Shown: one piece after another, positions 8,932-16,706 of the stretch
How positions within the stretch are numbered: the stretch's first letter is position 1
Layout: every line of letters starts with the position of its first letter
From: CAYZQH01 sp050300015
GTDB taxonomy: Bacteria > Pseudomonadota > Gammaproteobacteria > Pseudomonadales > Cellvibrionaceae
NCBI GenBank assembly: GCA_050300015.1
Contig: JBNKWZ010000008.1
Coordinates: forward strand, 282,227 to 346,226
Direction: 5' to 3'
Length of the DNA: 64,000 bases
The notes under the pieces: generated by a model
The model's database searches: none
What the model was told of the DNA's origin: nothing
What the model saw: the letters and a program-made list of their open reading frames with translations, nothing else
Translations under genes and position numbers: made by a program

Positions 8932-9633
8932 GTGAATTTAGAGCTAGAAAACCATGAAGCGCAATCAATCGTAGAAGACAGTCAAGTGGAGCCGTCATCT
9001 GAAGTTACTGCCAGTGACTATGCCGCTTCACTGTTCAAAAGCGAAAATCTGGATAAGATCGTCGAACAAAAATATGCCATGTTGATGGCAGGGTTATCGC
9101 TCGCGAATGAACAAACGCAGCGTATGTGCCAACTGTTATTAGAGCGAGAAAGAATACTCACCTCTACCGCCAGTTTTATGTCCGATGACTTAGATCTCAT
9201 GGAGGCCATTGAGCAACAAGAATCACAATTGTCCAATATTGACGACGAGATTGGGCAACTACTCACCGTAGAAGAATACGAACGTTACGATTTGTTCAAA
9301 GATTCCGGTCTTGAGCAGTATCAGCTCACGCGTTTTGCGGATAGCTTGTCGAGTATTGATCGTTTAAACGATTCCCAGCTGCACTGTTTATTAATGGCAA
9401 AGCTACGTCACAAAAGGTTATTTCTAGAAGCCATCGCTGACGCCCAAAAGTTTTCAGAAGCCGGTAATGTAGACACCGCGAAATCACTGCTCAATCGTGC
9501 CATTTCTCAATATCAAACCGAGTATCTATCCGAAGTGCAAAGTGTTGTTACCCAGCAGCAGCATCAGCAATTGGCAGAATTTGAAAAAACCGAGTTTGAT
9601 GACGTGTATTTGAGTTTGGTTACGCCCATTTAA
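8932..9633 (+). CDS. Hypothetical acidic alpha-helical protein
   Basis: A 233-residue protein that I do not recognise. It has no signal peptide or membrane segment. The sequence is acidic and helix-forming, rich in Glu, Gln and Leu, with coiled-coil-like stretches at about residues 50-115 (LLLERERIL, EAIEQQESQLSNIDDEIGQL) and 150-215. The start is GTG at 8932 after GAGGGTG. It stands alone between a gene-poor region and the hairpin repeats, and its composition is that of a real cytoplasmic protein rather than a shadow frame. Function unknown. Confidence 0.65.
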   Translation: MNLELENHEAQSIVEDSQVEPSSEVTASDYAASLFKSENLDKIVEQKYAMLMAGLSLANEQTQRMCQLLLERERILTSTASFMSDDLDLMEAIEQQESQLSNIDDEIGQLLTVEEYERYDLFKDSGLEQYQLTRFADSLSSIDRLNDSQLHCLLMAKLRHKRLFLEAIADAQKFSEAGNVDTAKSLLNRAISQYQTEYLSEVQSVVTQQQHQQLAEFEKTEFDDVYLSLVTPI

Positions 9634-9767
9634 AATGGGGGTAGATTTTTGGCCTTTCGGCCGAGTGTTCGAAGTCTCTCTTAAAGTCTTTTTGATATGC
9701 ATAAGAATATGCAAAATCAAAAATGCTCAAAGCTTTAGAGATTTGTTTTCTTAGCCTCGAATACCTT

Positions 9768-10170
9768 AAATCCTACCTATCTCTTTCGCTTCGCTGGTGA
9801 GTCGATCTTGAAGACAGGTTTCGCCTTGAAGGCGAGTTAAGGAATTTGCTTGCCCAAATTCCTTAACAATCCCGCCGACTCCTACGCATCCATGCGCCCA
9901 TCGGCATTAGTAAGTCCCTTTACGTCAAGGGCACCCTACATCGAGGTCGCCGATGCTCGGCGACTGCCTTCGCTCCCAGCAAGTTTTTATGGGTCGGAGT
10001 GAAGGTGCATCCATGCACGTCCAGGTTTCACAAACATTCAGGATTGAATGTTTGCACTGCCAAAGGCAGCCTGAAAGGTGAGACACAAGGACGTGTCGAG
10101 TGAATCGCGCGTCCAGCGCGATTGCCCCACAAAAACTCACTTCCGCTCAGCTCTCACAAGGGGGGTGGAA
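9768..10170 (-). repeat. Multi-hairpin GGA-loop element, copy E1 (type III, locus 1 left)
   Basis: Read on the minus strand, an outer stem (10125-10136 with 9983-9993, about 11 bp including one G-U) encloses hairpins. HP1 has arms around a TGGAC loop at 10103-10123; HP2 at 10005-10018 has a TGGA loop. A GGGAGCGAAGG box follows, then a perfect 13-bp hairpin (arms 9836-9848 and 9855-9867, loop GGCAAG). A GACTCACCAGCGAAGCGAAAG tail (9783-9804) ends the element. Between HP1 and HP2 this copy has extra hairpins not found in E2, for example 10031-10054. Its tail matches that of E3. Confidence 0.8.
10149..10163 (+). repeat. Shared hub AGCTCTCACAAGGGG between paired elements, locus 1
   Basis: This 15-base string occurs exactly here, at 10877-10891 and at 30777-30791, each time in the spacer between two divergent multi-hairpin elements. 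It is the best-conserved part of the spacer. Its role (promoter part, protein site or recombination point) is unknown. Confidence 0.8.
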
Positions 10171-10227
10171 AAACCCATCCAAAGCAAAACTCTTTGTGGC
10201 GATCGAGCCGACCTTGTTAGGCGAACT

Positions 10228-10522
10228 TTAACTGACAGAAACAACATGCCATCCGAATCGAAATTGAAGTACCGATGTTGCTTTGCTAACTCCCCCTTAA
10301 TCCCCGCAGAGTGGAGGTGCTGATTTTGGGGTTAAACGCACAGGATGTGCGTTTAAGGGCTGGCGGGACAGGGATGTCCCGTTTGCCCGACCGTAAAATC
10401 GGTGCCGGAGCGAAGGCAGTCGCGCAGCGACCGGGGCATTGGGGTGCCCTAGGGGGTGTTGGGGGAAATGGGCACGCATTTCCCCCGACTCGCCAGCGAG
10501 GCGAAAGAGGCAGGTAGGATTT
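10228..10522 (+). repeat. Multi-hairpin GGA-loop element, copy E3 (type I, locus 1 right)
   Basis: From 10273 to 10507 it is nearly identical to copy E5 at 30899-31132, differing by a few bases and one indel. Upstream is the conserved TTAACTGACAG (10228-10238). HP1 (10334-10354) has an 8-bp stem and AGGAT loop. HP2 (10364-10381) has a 6-bp stem and AGGGAT loop, and contains ACAGGGATGT. An outer GATTTT / AAAATC stem encloses both. A GGAGCGAAGGCAGTCGC box follows, then a perfect 10-bp hairpin with GGCACG loop (10461-10486). The tail GACTCGCCAGCGAGGCGAAAG ends the element. Confidence 0.85.
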
Positions 10523-10599
10523 ACGGTGTTCACGGATAATAGAGCAAGCCATCAATGTTGTTGAGTCATTGTAACTTTGCATATTCTTAGCGCATCAAA

Positions 10600-10876
10600 G
10601 AGACGTTAAGAGAGGTTTCGGCCTCACGGTCGAGCTACGTTTCTTTACTTGTCTAAAGAAACGTAGCCCAAAGCGCCGATTCATACGCATCCATGCGCCC
10701 ATCGGCATTAGTAAATCCATTTACGTCAATGACACCCTACATCGAGGTCGCCGATGCTCGGCGACTGCCTTCGCTCCCAGTAAGTTTTTATGGGTCGGAG
10801 TGAAGGTGCATCCGTGCACGTGCACTCCTCAACCGCGCGTCCAGCGCGATTGCCCCACAAAAACCCGCTTCCGCTC
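10600..10876 (-). repeat. Multi-hairpin GGA-loop element, copy E2 (type III, locus 2 left)
   Basis: This minus-strand copy resembles E1 but lacks its extra hairpins. HP1 (10834-10848) and HP2 (10806-10819, CGGA loop) sit inside the outer stem formed by 10853-10864 and 10783-10793. The GGGAGCGAAGG box follows. The long hairpin is a perfect 14-bp stem (10634-10647 with 10654-10667) with loop GACAAG on the element strand; the stem sequence is unrelated to that of E1, although its loop is nearly the same. The block ATCGAGGTCGCCGATGCTCG is identical in E1 and E2. Confidence 0.8.
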
Positions 10877-10891
10877 AGCTCTCACAAGGGG
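10877..10891 (+). repeat. Shared hub AGCTCTCACAAGGGG, locus 2
   Basis: Second exact copy of the 15-base hub, between the minus-strand element E2 and the plus-strand element E6. Confidence 0.8.
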
Positions 10892-10954
10892 GGGTGAAAA
10901 CCCTTCCAAGTCAAACTTATATCTGAAAATTAAACAGCCCTCGTGGTGCTAATG

Positions 10955-11193
10955 TTGACTGACAGTCAGCAACAAGTTAACTGAAGTAAGAGTCATGATC
11001 GGGTCGCTATGCGAATTTCCCCCTAAAGCTGCCGAGAGGGGAGTTTATTTTTAGGGTCAAACGCACAGGACGTGCGTTTGAAGCCAGAGGCGACAGGGAC
11101 GTCGCCTCATGCCGACCCTGAAAATGGACTTGGAGCGAGAGAAGCAGGTTAAATGCGCAATCAATATGGATAGAAAAACGAAATTTGCCGCCA
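10955..11193 (+). repeat. Multi-hairpin GGA-loop element, copy E6 (type II, locus 2 right, truncated)
   Basis: It begins with TTGACTGACAG (10955-10965), and the element body starts near 10996. An outer AGGGTC / GACCCT stem encloses HP1 (11059-11079, AGGAC loop) and HP2 (11089-11106, AGGGAC loop). After GGAGCGAG the long hairpin and tail are missing, and the sequence jumps to GCAGG and an ATGGATAG-AAAACGAAATTT tail ending near 11193. That tail also occurs at about 31240-31286 after locus 3. The body matches E4 on the opposite strand at 30534-30694. Confidence 0.8.
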
Positions 11194-11220
11194 AGAAAGA
11201 ATACCAAAAAACAAAAAACT

Positions 11221-12039
11221 TTACCGCGCAACACGAGACAATTGAATCAACCTTGCCACTGCATGCGTCATCACAAACAAAATTAACGCCCCTAAAACGA
11301 TGCTTGGCCCGGTGGGGATGTCCCAGAAATAGGAGGCGGTAAGCCCCACAACCACGCTGACCATACCGAGGGCGATGGCGATCAGCACCATGGGTTCGGG
11401 GTTGCGGCTTAAGGGGCGGGCGGCGGCGGCGGGGATAATAAACAGCGCGGTAATTAACAGTACGCCCACCACGCGCATGGCAATGGCCACCACCACGGCC
11501 ATTAAAACCAACAAAATCAATTTTATACGCTCGGTATTCACGCCTTCGGCACGCGCCAGCGCTTCGTCAATGGTGGCCAGTAGTAAGGGTTTCCATAGCC
11601 ATGCCATTACCCCCAATACTAGAATGTCCACAACCAAAAAAATCCCAATGTCAGTTGTGGTAATGGTGAGCAGGTCACCAAATAAAAACGCCATCAAATC
11701 GACTCTAGCATCTTGAATAAAGCTGATGCACACCAGGCCTGCCGCCAATGCACCGTGAGATAAAATGCCGAGGACCGTGTCGCTGGCCAAGCTTTGGGCG
11801 CGCTGCAAAAAAGCAAGCACAAGGGCAATGACGACACAGGTGCCCAGTAACGTATAAAAAGGGTTGAGTTTAATAAAAAAACTGAGAGCAATGCCCAGCA
11901 GTGCACCGTGTGCGAGGGTATCGCCAAAATAAGCCATCTTGCGCCACACCACAAAAGCGCCCAGCGGCCCTGCCATCAGCGTTACACATAGGCCGCCGGC
12001 TAAGGCAAGCCACATAAACACGGGAATGGACTCAATCAT
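11221..12039 (-). CDS. znuB: Zinc ABC transporter permease ZnuB
   Basis: A 272-residue integral membrane protein of the ABC-3 metal permease family with about eight hydrophobic helices; it carries Zn2+ across the inner membrane with ZnuC and ZnuA. GDTLAHGALLGIA and AVVVAIAMRVVGVLL are typical family stretches. The start MIESIPVF at 12039 gives an 8-base overlap with znuC and begins just before the first helix; two in-frame ATGs further upstream lie deeper inside znuC. It is the last gene of the minus-strand znuCB pair. Confidence 0.93.
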   Translation of the reverse strand: MIESIPVFMWLALAGGLCVTLMAGPLGAFVVWRKMAYFGDTLAHGALLGIALSFFIKLNPFYTLLGTCVVIALVLAFLQRAQSLASDTVLGILSHGALAAGLVCISFIQDARVDLMAFLFGDLLTITTTDIGIFLVVDILVLGVMAWLWKPLLLATIDEALARAEGVNTERIKLILLVLMAVVVAIAMRVVGVLLITALFIIPAAAARPLSRNPEPMVLIAIALGMVSVVVGLTASYFWDIPTGPSIVLGALILFVMTHAVARLIQLSRVAR

Positions 12040-12796
12040 GGTGGTGGTTGCAGCTGTGAGAAATGACATCACCGTGTAAATCGTGCTGATGATCGTGGTG
12101 ATGGGTGTATACCGCAATATCCTTCGCGGCTTGTTTGCCAAACAACTGGAGGTATTCCGGGTGTTGCTCTACGCTTTCCGGTGAGCCGTGACAGCATATG
12201 TGTTGGTTTAAACAGATCACCGAATCGGTTTGTGCCATCACCAAATGTAAATCATGGGATACCATGGCCACGGCGCAGCCAAGGGAGTCGCGCAGCTCTA
12301 CAATCAAACGGTATAGGGCTACCTGACCTCCCACGTCCACACCTTGGGTGGGTTCGTCCAGCACCAATAGATCCGGCGCCATTAATATCGCGCGTGCAAG
12401 CAGTACCCGTTGTAACTCTCCACCGGAAAGTGCTTGTAGGGGGGTGGCTAAAATGCGACTAATGTTGAGTTGCTCGGCTGCGTGAATGTAAGCTTTAGGC
12501 GGCGCCGAAGTGAGCTCTAAGAAGCGCTGAGTGGTAATCGGCAGTGAACGGTCTGTGTTCAGACGCTGGGGCATGTAGCCCACGCGCAATCCTTTTTGGC
12601 GAGTCACAGAGCCTGACGTGGGTGAGAGCAAACCGGTGATAAGCTTCAAAAGCGTACTTTTGCCGGCGCCATTGGGCCCAATAATGGTGACGATTTCCTT
12701 GGGTGCAATACCCATAGACACATTTTTAAGAATGGATTGGCCGGCATCTCCCCAGCAGACGTTTTGCAAAGACACAAGCATGCTAAAAAGGCCCAT
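12032..12796 (-). CDS. znuC: Zinc ABC transporter ATP-binding protein ZnuC
   Basis: A 254-residue ABC ATPase that powers zinc uptake. Walker A is GPNGAGKST, the signature is LSGGELQRVLLARAI, Walker B is LLVLDEP, and the switch His is in SHDLHLV. The C-terminus carries a His-rich tail (THHHDHQHDLHG and CNHHHD), likely binding zinc. An alternative start MLVSLQ lies 5 codons in (12781). The upstream region holds a Zur-like box shared with divergent znuA. Confidence 0.95.
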   Translation of the reverse strand: MGLFSMLVSLQNVCWGDAGQSILKNVSMGIAPKEIVTIIGPNGAGKSTLLKLITGLLSPTSGSVTRQKGLRVGYMPQRLNTDRSLPITTQRFLELTSAPPKAYIHAAEQLNISRILATPLQALSGGELQRVLLARAILMAPDLLVLDEPTQGVDVGGQVALYRLIVELRDSLGCAVAMVSHDLHLVMAQTDSVICLNQHICCHGSPESVEQHPEYLQLFGKQAAKDIAVYTHHHDHQHDLHGDVISHSCNHHHD

Positions 12797-12803
12797 CCAA
12801 CTA

Positions 12804-12820
12804 AAATGTTATGATATACC
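12804..12820. promoter_or_regulatory. Zur-like operator between znuCB and znuA
   Basis: The 17 bases AAATGTTATGATATACC closely resemble the enterobacterial znu operator half AAATGTTATAATATCAC. The site lies in the short divergent gap between znuC and znuA, where Zur represses zinc uptake in related bacteria. Regulation here is inferred from sequence and position. Confidence 0.75.
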
Positions 12821-12858
12821 CTAACTTTTCAAGGTTCTACAGTATAAAGGAGAGCCGC

Positions 12859-13806
12859 TTGCACGTGTTGTACAGAGTTGGCCGGTGGCTGGTGGTCAGC
12901 ATGGTTGGTTTGGGGGGAATCTTGGCTGCCCACGGTGAACCCGTGCGTCTCAATGTGGTCACGAGTATTCGTCCACTGGCTTTGATAGTGGCAGACATCG
13001 CCCCACCTGGGGTTCACGTAGATACCTTAGTGCCTGCCAATGCAGACCCTCACAGTTTTCAATTAAAGCCCTCTGATATGGCACGGGTAGCCCATGCGGA
13101 CCTGGTGGTTTGGTTGGGCGAAGCGTTTGAGCGATTTTTGGTGAGGGTGATCGTGCGCGAGCCCGCCCAGGCTGTGCTTACAGTATCAGAGTTATCGGGC
13201 ATCGACTGGGCGTCAGAGGGTATTAAGCATCAAGCCGAAGGCACACATGAGGACCAAGATCACGGTCATGGCCAGTATGATCATGATCACACCGCGGAAC
13301 TGGACCCCCATATTTGGCTCAACCCTGAAAACGCCAAAGTGATTGCCCGCGCCGTGGCCGCAAGATTGAGTGAGCGTTTACCTGAAGATGCCCAGTATAT
13401 TCAGCAGCAACTTAACCGCTGGCTTACGGAAGTGGATGCCGAGACCATTGCGGCGCGCAGGCGCCTGGCACCCTTGCGCGCCCGAGGGTTTGGTGTGGTC
13501 CACGATGGCTACACCCACTTTGTCAAAACTTTTGGTTTAACGCAGTTGGCGGCAGTGTCGGTGCTACCCACCGATCGCTTAAGCGCGCGCAAATTGACCC
13601 AAATACAGCGTGACCTCGCCGCAGCCTATTGTTTGGTGGCTGAGGCCGAAACCCCACAAACCAAGCGCTTGGCCACCACGCTCAATTTGCCATGGGTGGT
13701 GGCTGACCCCTTGGCCACGTCCGTCAAACTCTCCACCTATACCCAGTGGTTTGCCGAACTGACTTCGGCGTTTGTGGCGTGTCTATCCGAGGTGGACGCG
13801 CCCTAG
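12859..13806 (+). CDS. znuA: Zinc ABC transporter substrate-binding protein ZnuA
   Basis: A periplasmic binding protein of about 315 residues that captures Zn2+ for ZnuBC. An N-terminal signal peptide precedes EPVRLNVVTSIRP. Metal-ligand histidines are visible in NADPHSFQLKPSD, DPHIWLNPENA and HDGYTHF, and a His/Asp-rich loop (EDQDHGHGQYDHDH) sits between the first two. The TTG at 12859 is chosen because AAAGGAGA lies just upstream; a GTG at 12865 is possible. An in-frame ATG at 12811 falls inside the Zur box and is unlikely. Confidence 0.9.
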   Translation: MHVLYRVGRWLVVSMVGLGGILAAHGEPVRLNVVTSIRPLALIVADIAPPGVHVDTLVPANADPHSFQLKPSDMARVAHADLVVWLGEAFERFLVRVIVREPAQAVLTVSELSGIDWASEGIKHQAEGTHEDQDHGHGQYDHDHTAELDPHIWLNPENAKVIARAVAARLSERLPEDAQYIQQQLNRWLTEVDAETIAARRRLAPLRARGFGVVHDGYTHFVKTFGLTQLAAVSVLPTDRLSARKLTQIQRDLAAAYCLVAEAETPQTKRLATTLNLPWVVADPLATSVKLSTYTQWFAELTSAFVACLSEVDAP

Positions 13807-13841
13807 TCGCCGTTGTGCAAGGTGCTGCTCAAAGGTGCCTC

Positions 13842-14558
13842 TCAATTGACAAGCTTAGAACCATAGCGTTTGCGTAAATTTTCATTAAGGCGTTCCATCA
13901 TGCGTGTGCCTTCGTCTTTGTACCCAGGGCAGGGCGTCGGTAAGGCCACAGTATCCAAATCGTGATGGTCTCGGGCCCTCTGAATTTTGGCGCACTTTCC
14001 ATTGAATTCGATAATCTCTTCGCCAAAGGTGTTGAAGTAAGTCTGAGCAGGCTTTGCCTCCCCGCTTTGCGCGCGGTTTCGGGCGACGGCTTGATGAAAA
14101 CGCGCATTCAATTGCGGATGAAAAATCGCACTGTGCTCGTTGGGCGGTAGCGTCTTCGAGGGTGTTTCAAGCGGCGGAAGTGAAAGGTCCAACGGTTTGG
14201 CGCTTGCTTCAAATGGTCGAGGTTGGGCTGTTGGTGCGGTGGGCTTGGGCGTGATTTCAGGGAGAACGTCATCGGCTGGGGTTTCTGTGGTGCTATTCGG
14301 GTCTGCTAACACGGCTTTTGTCTCAACGGGTTTTTTATGCGTGCCCTCTTGCAAGATGATTTGAAATTGTGGGGGCCTGAAAGCAGGCGGCGGTAGAGGC
14401 CAAAAAAAGGCAATACCGAGCCCCAAAATGCCGTGAACCCAAACCGAAACCCATAGGGCGCGGCGCAATCGCTGCTGTGTGTCGCCCGACTGGGATGCGG
14501 GCTCGCGGGTAGTGTCGAACACGAACTCTAGGGTGGGCTTTTGAGTGGGTATATCCAT
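13842..14558 (-). CDS. Hypothetical proline-rich membrane-anchored protein (TonB-like N-terminus)
   Basis: A 238-residue protein with a cytoplasmic start, a single membrane helix at about residues 34-53 (WVSVWVHGILGLGIAFFW), then a long Pro/Thr-rich periplasmic stretch and a C-terminal basic region with two cysteines. The layout resembles the N-terminal anchor and spacer of TonB/TolA proteins, but the C-terminus shows no clear TonB domain. It is convergent with znuA. Function unknown; a role in envelope energy coupling would be speculation. Confidence 0.7.
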   Translation of the reverse strand: MDIPTQKPTLEFVFDTTREPASQSGDTQQRLRRALWVSVWVHGILGLGIAFFWPLPPPAFRPPQFQIILQEGTHKKPVETKAVLADPNSTTETPADDVLPEITPKPTAPTAQPRPFEASAKPLDLSLPPLETPSKTLPPNEHSAIFHPQLNARFHQAVARNRAQSGEAKPAQTYFNTFGEEIIEFNGKCAKIQRARDHHDLDTVALPTPCPGYKDEGTRMMERLNENLRKRYGSKLVN

Positions 14559-14833
14559 GAAGGGGGCAGAGCTTTCATGCAGTAGAAGAGCCGATTTAGA
14601 GCGAAGTGACAGGGTGGGGTTCCCCAGTTTTAGAAAAGCCCTAAACAGCCGGGCAATGATAGTGGCTTACGCACACCGGTTGGATGATGTGCGCATAACT
14701 CCGCCGCAGATATGGCCAAGGCTCTGGTGACGATCAATATACTGAGAAGCCCTCCGCTGTGAGGGCCTTAATGATTGAGAGACCTAGTAGACCTAGGGCA
14801 AGTCCATGATTGGGGGCTATTCAAGGCACCTGT

Positions 14834-15211
14834 TTAGGCGCGGGCGCCAAGGGCCAGTAACAGCCAGCCGAGCAAAAACATCAAGCCGCCGAGAGGCGTG
14901 ATGGGCCCCAGCCAGCGGGGGCCACTTAAAGCCAGGCCGTAAAGGCTGCCGCTAAACAGAACAATGCCGAGCAAAAAACAAAAGCCTGCGCCACTGATCA
15001 AAGGTTTGGGGGACTGGTGCATTAAAATGGCCACCCCTAAAAGCGCAAGGCTATGAATCAGGTGATACTGCACGGCCGTGTGCCAAGTTTGCAACTGTTG
15101 GGCACTCAAATGGGCTTTTAACCCGTGTGCGCCAAAGGCACCAAGAGCAACGCCCAAAAAGCCGCAAATCGCAGCTAGAGTCTGAAGTACAGCAGGTGGT
15201 AACAGAGTCAC
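14834..15211 (-). CDS. DUF423 family membrane protein (YgdD-like)
   Basis: A 125-residue protein with about four membrane helices and the family signature GALGAFGAHGLK-like (GVALGAFGAHGLKAHL), followed by WHTAVQYHLIHSLALL. Its function is unknown. The start is placed at a GTG at 15211 that overlaps the ubiD stop (GTGA), with GGGAG upstream; the ATG at 15247 would lie well inside ubiD. Probably cotranscribed with ubiD. Confidence 0.85.
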   Translation of the reverse strand: MTLLPPAVLQTLAAICGFLGVALGAFGAHGLKAHLSAQQLQTWHTAVQYHLIHSLALLGVAILMHQSPKPLISGAGFCFLLGIVLFSGSLYGLALSGPRWLGPITPLGGLMFLLGWLLLALGARA

Positions 15212-16683
15212 GATTGACGTTCTCCCATAATATCCAGTGTTTGCCAAAGTTCATCCACCGTACGCTTCACGTTTGCAGTCATTTCAATGCCACGGCCCCA
15301 TTCTCGTTGGGTTTCCCCTGGCCATTTATGCGTGGCGTCCATCCCCATTTTGGAGCCGAGGCCAGAAACCGGAGAAGCAAAATCCAAATAGTCGATGGGG
15401 GTGTTCTCAATTAGGGTAGTGTCGCGCGCAGGGTCCATGCGTGTGGTCATGGCCCAAATCACATCCTTCCAATCGCGTGCGTTCACATCCTCGTCGGTCA
15501 CGATCACAAATTTGGTGTACATAAACTGTCGTAAAAAGGACCACACCCCAAACATCACCCGCTTGGCGTGACCGGGGTATTGCTTTTTCATGGTGACCAC
15601 TGCAAGGCGGTAGGAACACCCCTCTGGGGGCAAGTAAAAATCCACAATTTCGGGGAATTGCTTTTTGAGCAAGGGCACGAACACTTCATTCAAGGCCACA
15701 CCCAAAATGGCGGGTTCATCGGGCGGGCGACCGGTGTAAGTGCTGTGGTAAATAGGGTTTTTGCGGTGGGTGACCTGAGTGATGGTCATCACCGGAAAGG
15801 TTTCCACTTCGTTGTAATAACCGGTGTGATCGCCAAAGGGGCCTTCTGGGGCGGTATCGTTTGGGTGAATCACCCCTTCTAAAATAATTTCAGCACCGGC
15901 AGGAACCTGAAGATCGTTGCTGAGGCTTTTGATCACTTCGGTTTTCTCGGTGCGTAGTAACCCGGCAAAGGCGTATTCGCTTAGGGCATCCGGCACCGGG
16001 GTCACGGCACCCAAGATGGTGGCGGGGTCCGCCCCCAAGGCAATGGATATGGGGAAGGGTTCACCCGGATGGGCCGCTTGCCAATCTTTAAAATCAAGCG
16101 CACCACCGCGATGAGCCAACCAGCGCATAATCACTCGGTTTTTGCCAATCACCTGCAAGCGGTATATGCCAAGGTTCTGTCTTTTTTGGTTGGGTCCGCG
16201 GGTAATCACCAGTGGCCAGGTAATCAGTGGCCCGGCATCTTCTGGCCAGCAGGTTTGAATGGGCCAGCTATGAAGGTCAATGTCGGCCTCATCCAGCACG
16301 CATTCTTGGCAGGGAGCACTGCGCACCACCTTGGGCGACATATTTAAAACTTGTTTGAGTACCGGCCACTTGTCCCAGGCTTCTTTCAAGCCAGAGGGCG
16401 GTTCGGGCGCGCGCAAATAGGCCAGCATTTCTCCTACCTCACGCAGCGCCGCCACCGAATTTTGCCCCATGCCTAAGGCCACGCGCTCGGGCGTGCCAAA
16501 CAAATTGGCGAGCACGGGCATGGTAAAACCCGTGGGGTTTTCAAACAGTAAGGCAGGGCCACCGGCCTTTAGGGTCCGGTCGCAAAGCTCGGTCATTTCT
16601 AAATAGGGGGAAACAGGTAGGTGAACCCGTTTGAGCTCACCTTTGGTTTCAAGCAGTGCAATAAAATCGCGCAATGTTTTCAC
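15208..16683 (-). CDS. ubiD: 3-octaprenyl-4-hydroxybenzoate carboxy-lyase UbiD
   Basis: A 491-residue prenylated-FMN-dependent decarboxylase of ubiquinone biosynthesis. The N-terminus MKTLRDFIALLETKGELKR and the segments GPFGDHTGYY, IYHSTYTGRPPDEP and KMGMDATHKWPGE are typical. Length matches E. coli UbiD. It follows rho on the same strand after 23 bases, and its stop overlaps the DUF423 start. Confidence 0.96.
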   Translation of the reverse strand: MKTLRDFIALLETKGELKRVHLPVSPYLEMTELCDRTLKAGGPALLFENPTGFTMPVLANLFGTPERVALGMGQNSVAALREVGEMLAYLRAPEPPSGLKEAWDKWPVLKQVLNMSPKVVRSAPCQECVLDEADIDLHSWPIQTCWPEDAGPLITWPLVITRGPNQKRQNLGIYRLQVIGKNRVIMRWLAHRGGALDFKDWQAAHPGEPFPISIALGADPATILGAVTPVPDALSEYAFAGLLRTEKTEVIKSLSNDLQVPAGAEIILEGVIHPNDTAPEGPFGDHTGYYNEVETFPVMTITQVTHRKNPIYHSTYTGRPPDEPAILGVALNEVFVPLLKKQFPEIVDFYLPPEGCSYRLAVVTMKKQYPGHAKRVMFGVWSFLRQFMYTKFVIVTDEDVNARDWKDVIWAMTTRMDPARDTTLIENTPIDYLDFASPVSGLGSKMGMDATHKWPGETQREWGRGIEMTANVKRTVDELWQTLDIMGERQS

Positions 16684-16706
16684 AGCAGGGTCTGTAAAGC
16701 TGCGAA

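Noticed and set aside
10297..10533. Minus-strand open frame of 78 codons in element E3 (and its twin at 30922-31104)
   Set aside because: It exists only because the structured repeat is duplicated; composition follows the hairpins, there is no ribosome site, and the frame differs in use between copies.
9768..11193. CRISPR array
   Set aside because: The repeats are long, differ in type and orientation, and are not separated by regular unique spacers.
11109..11342. Plus-strand open frame at the end of locus 2
   Set aside because: It runs from repeat tail into the antisense strand of znuB; no protein-like conservation or start signal.
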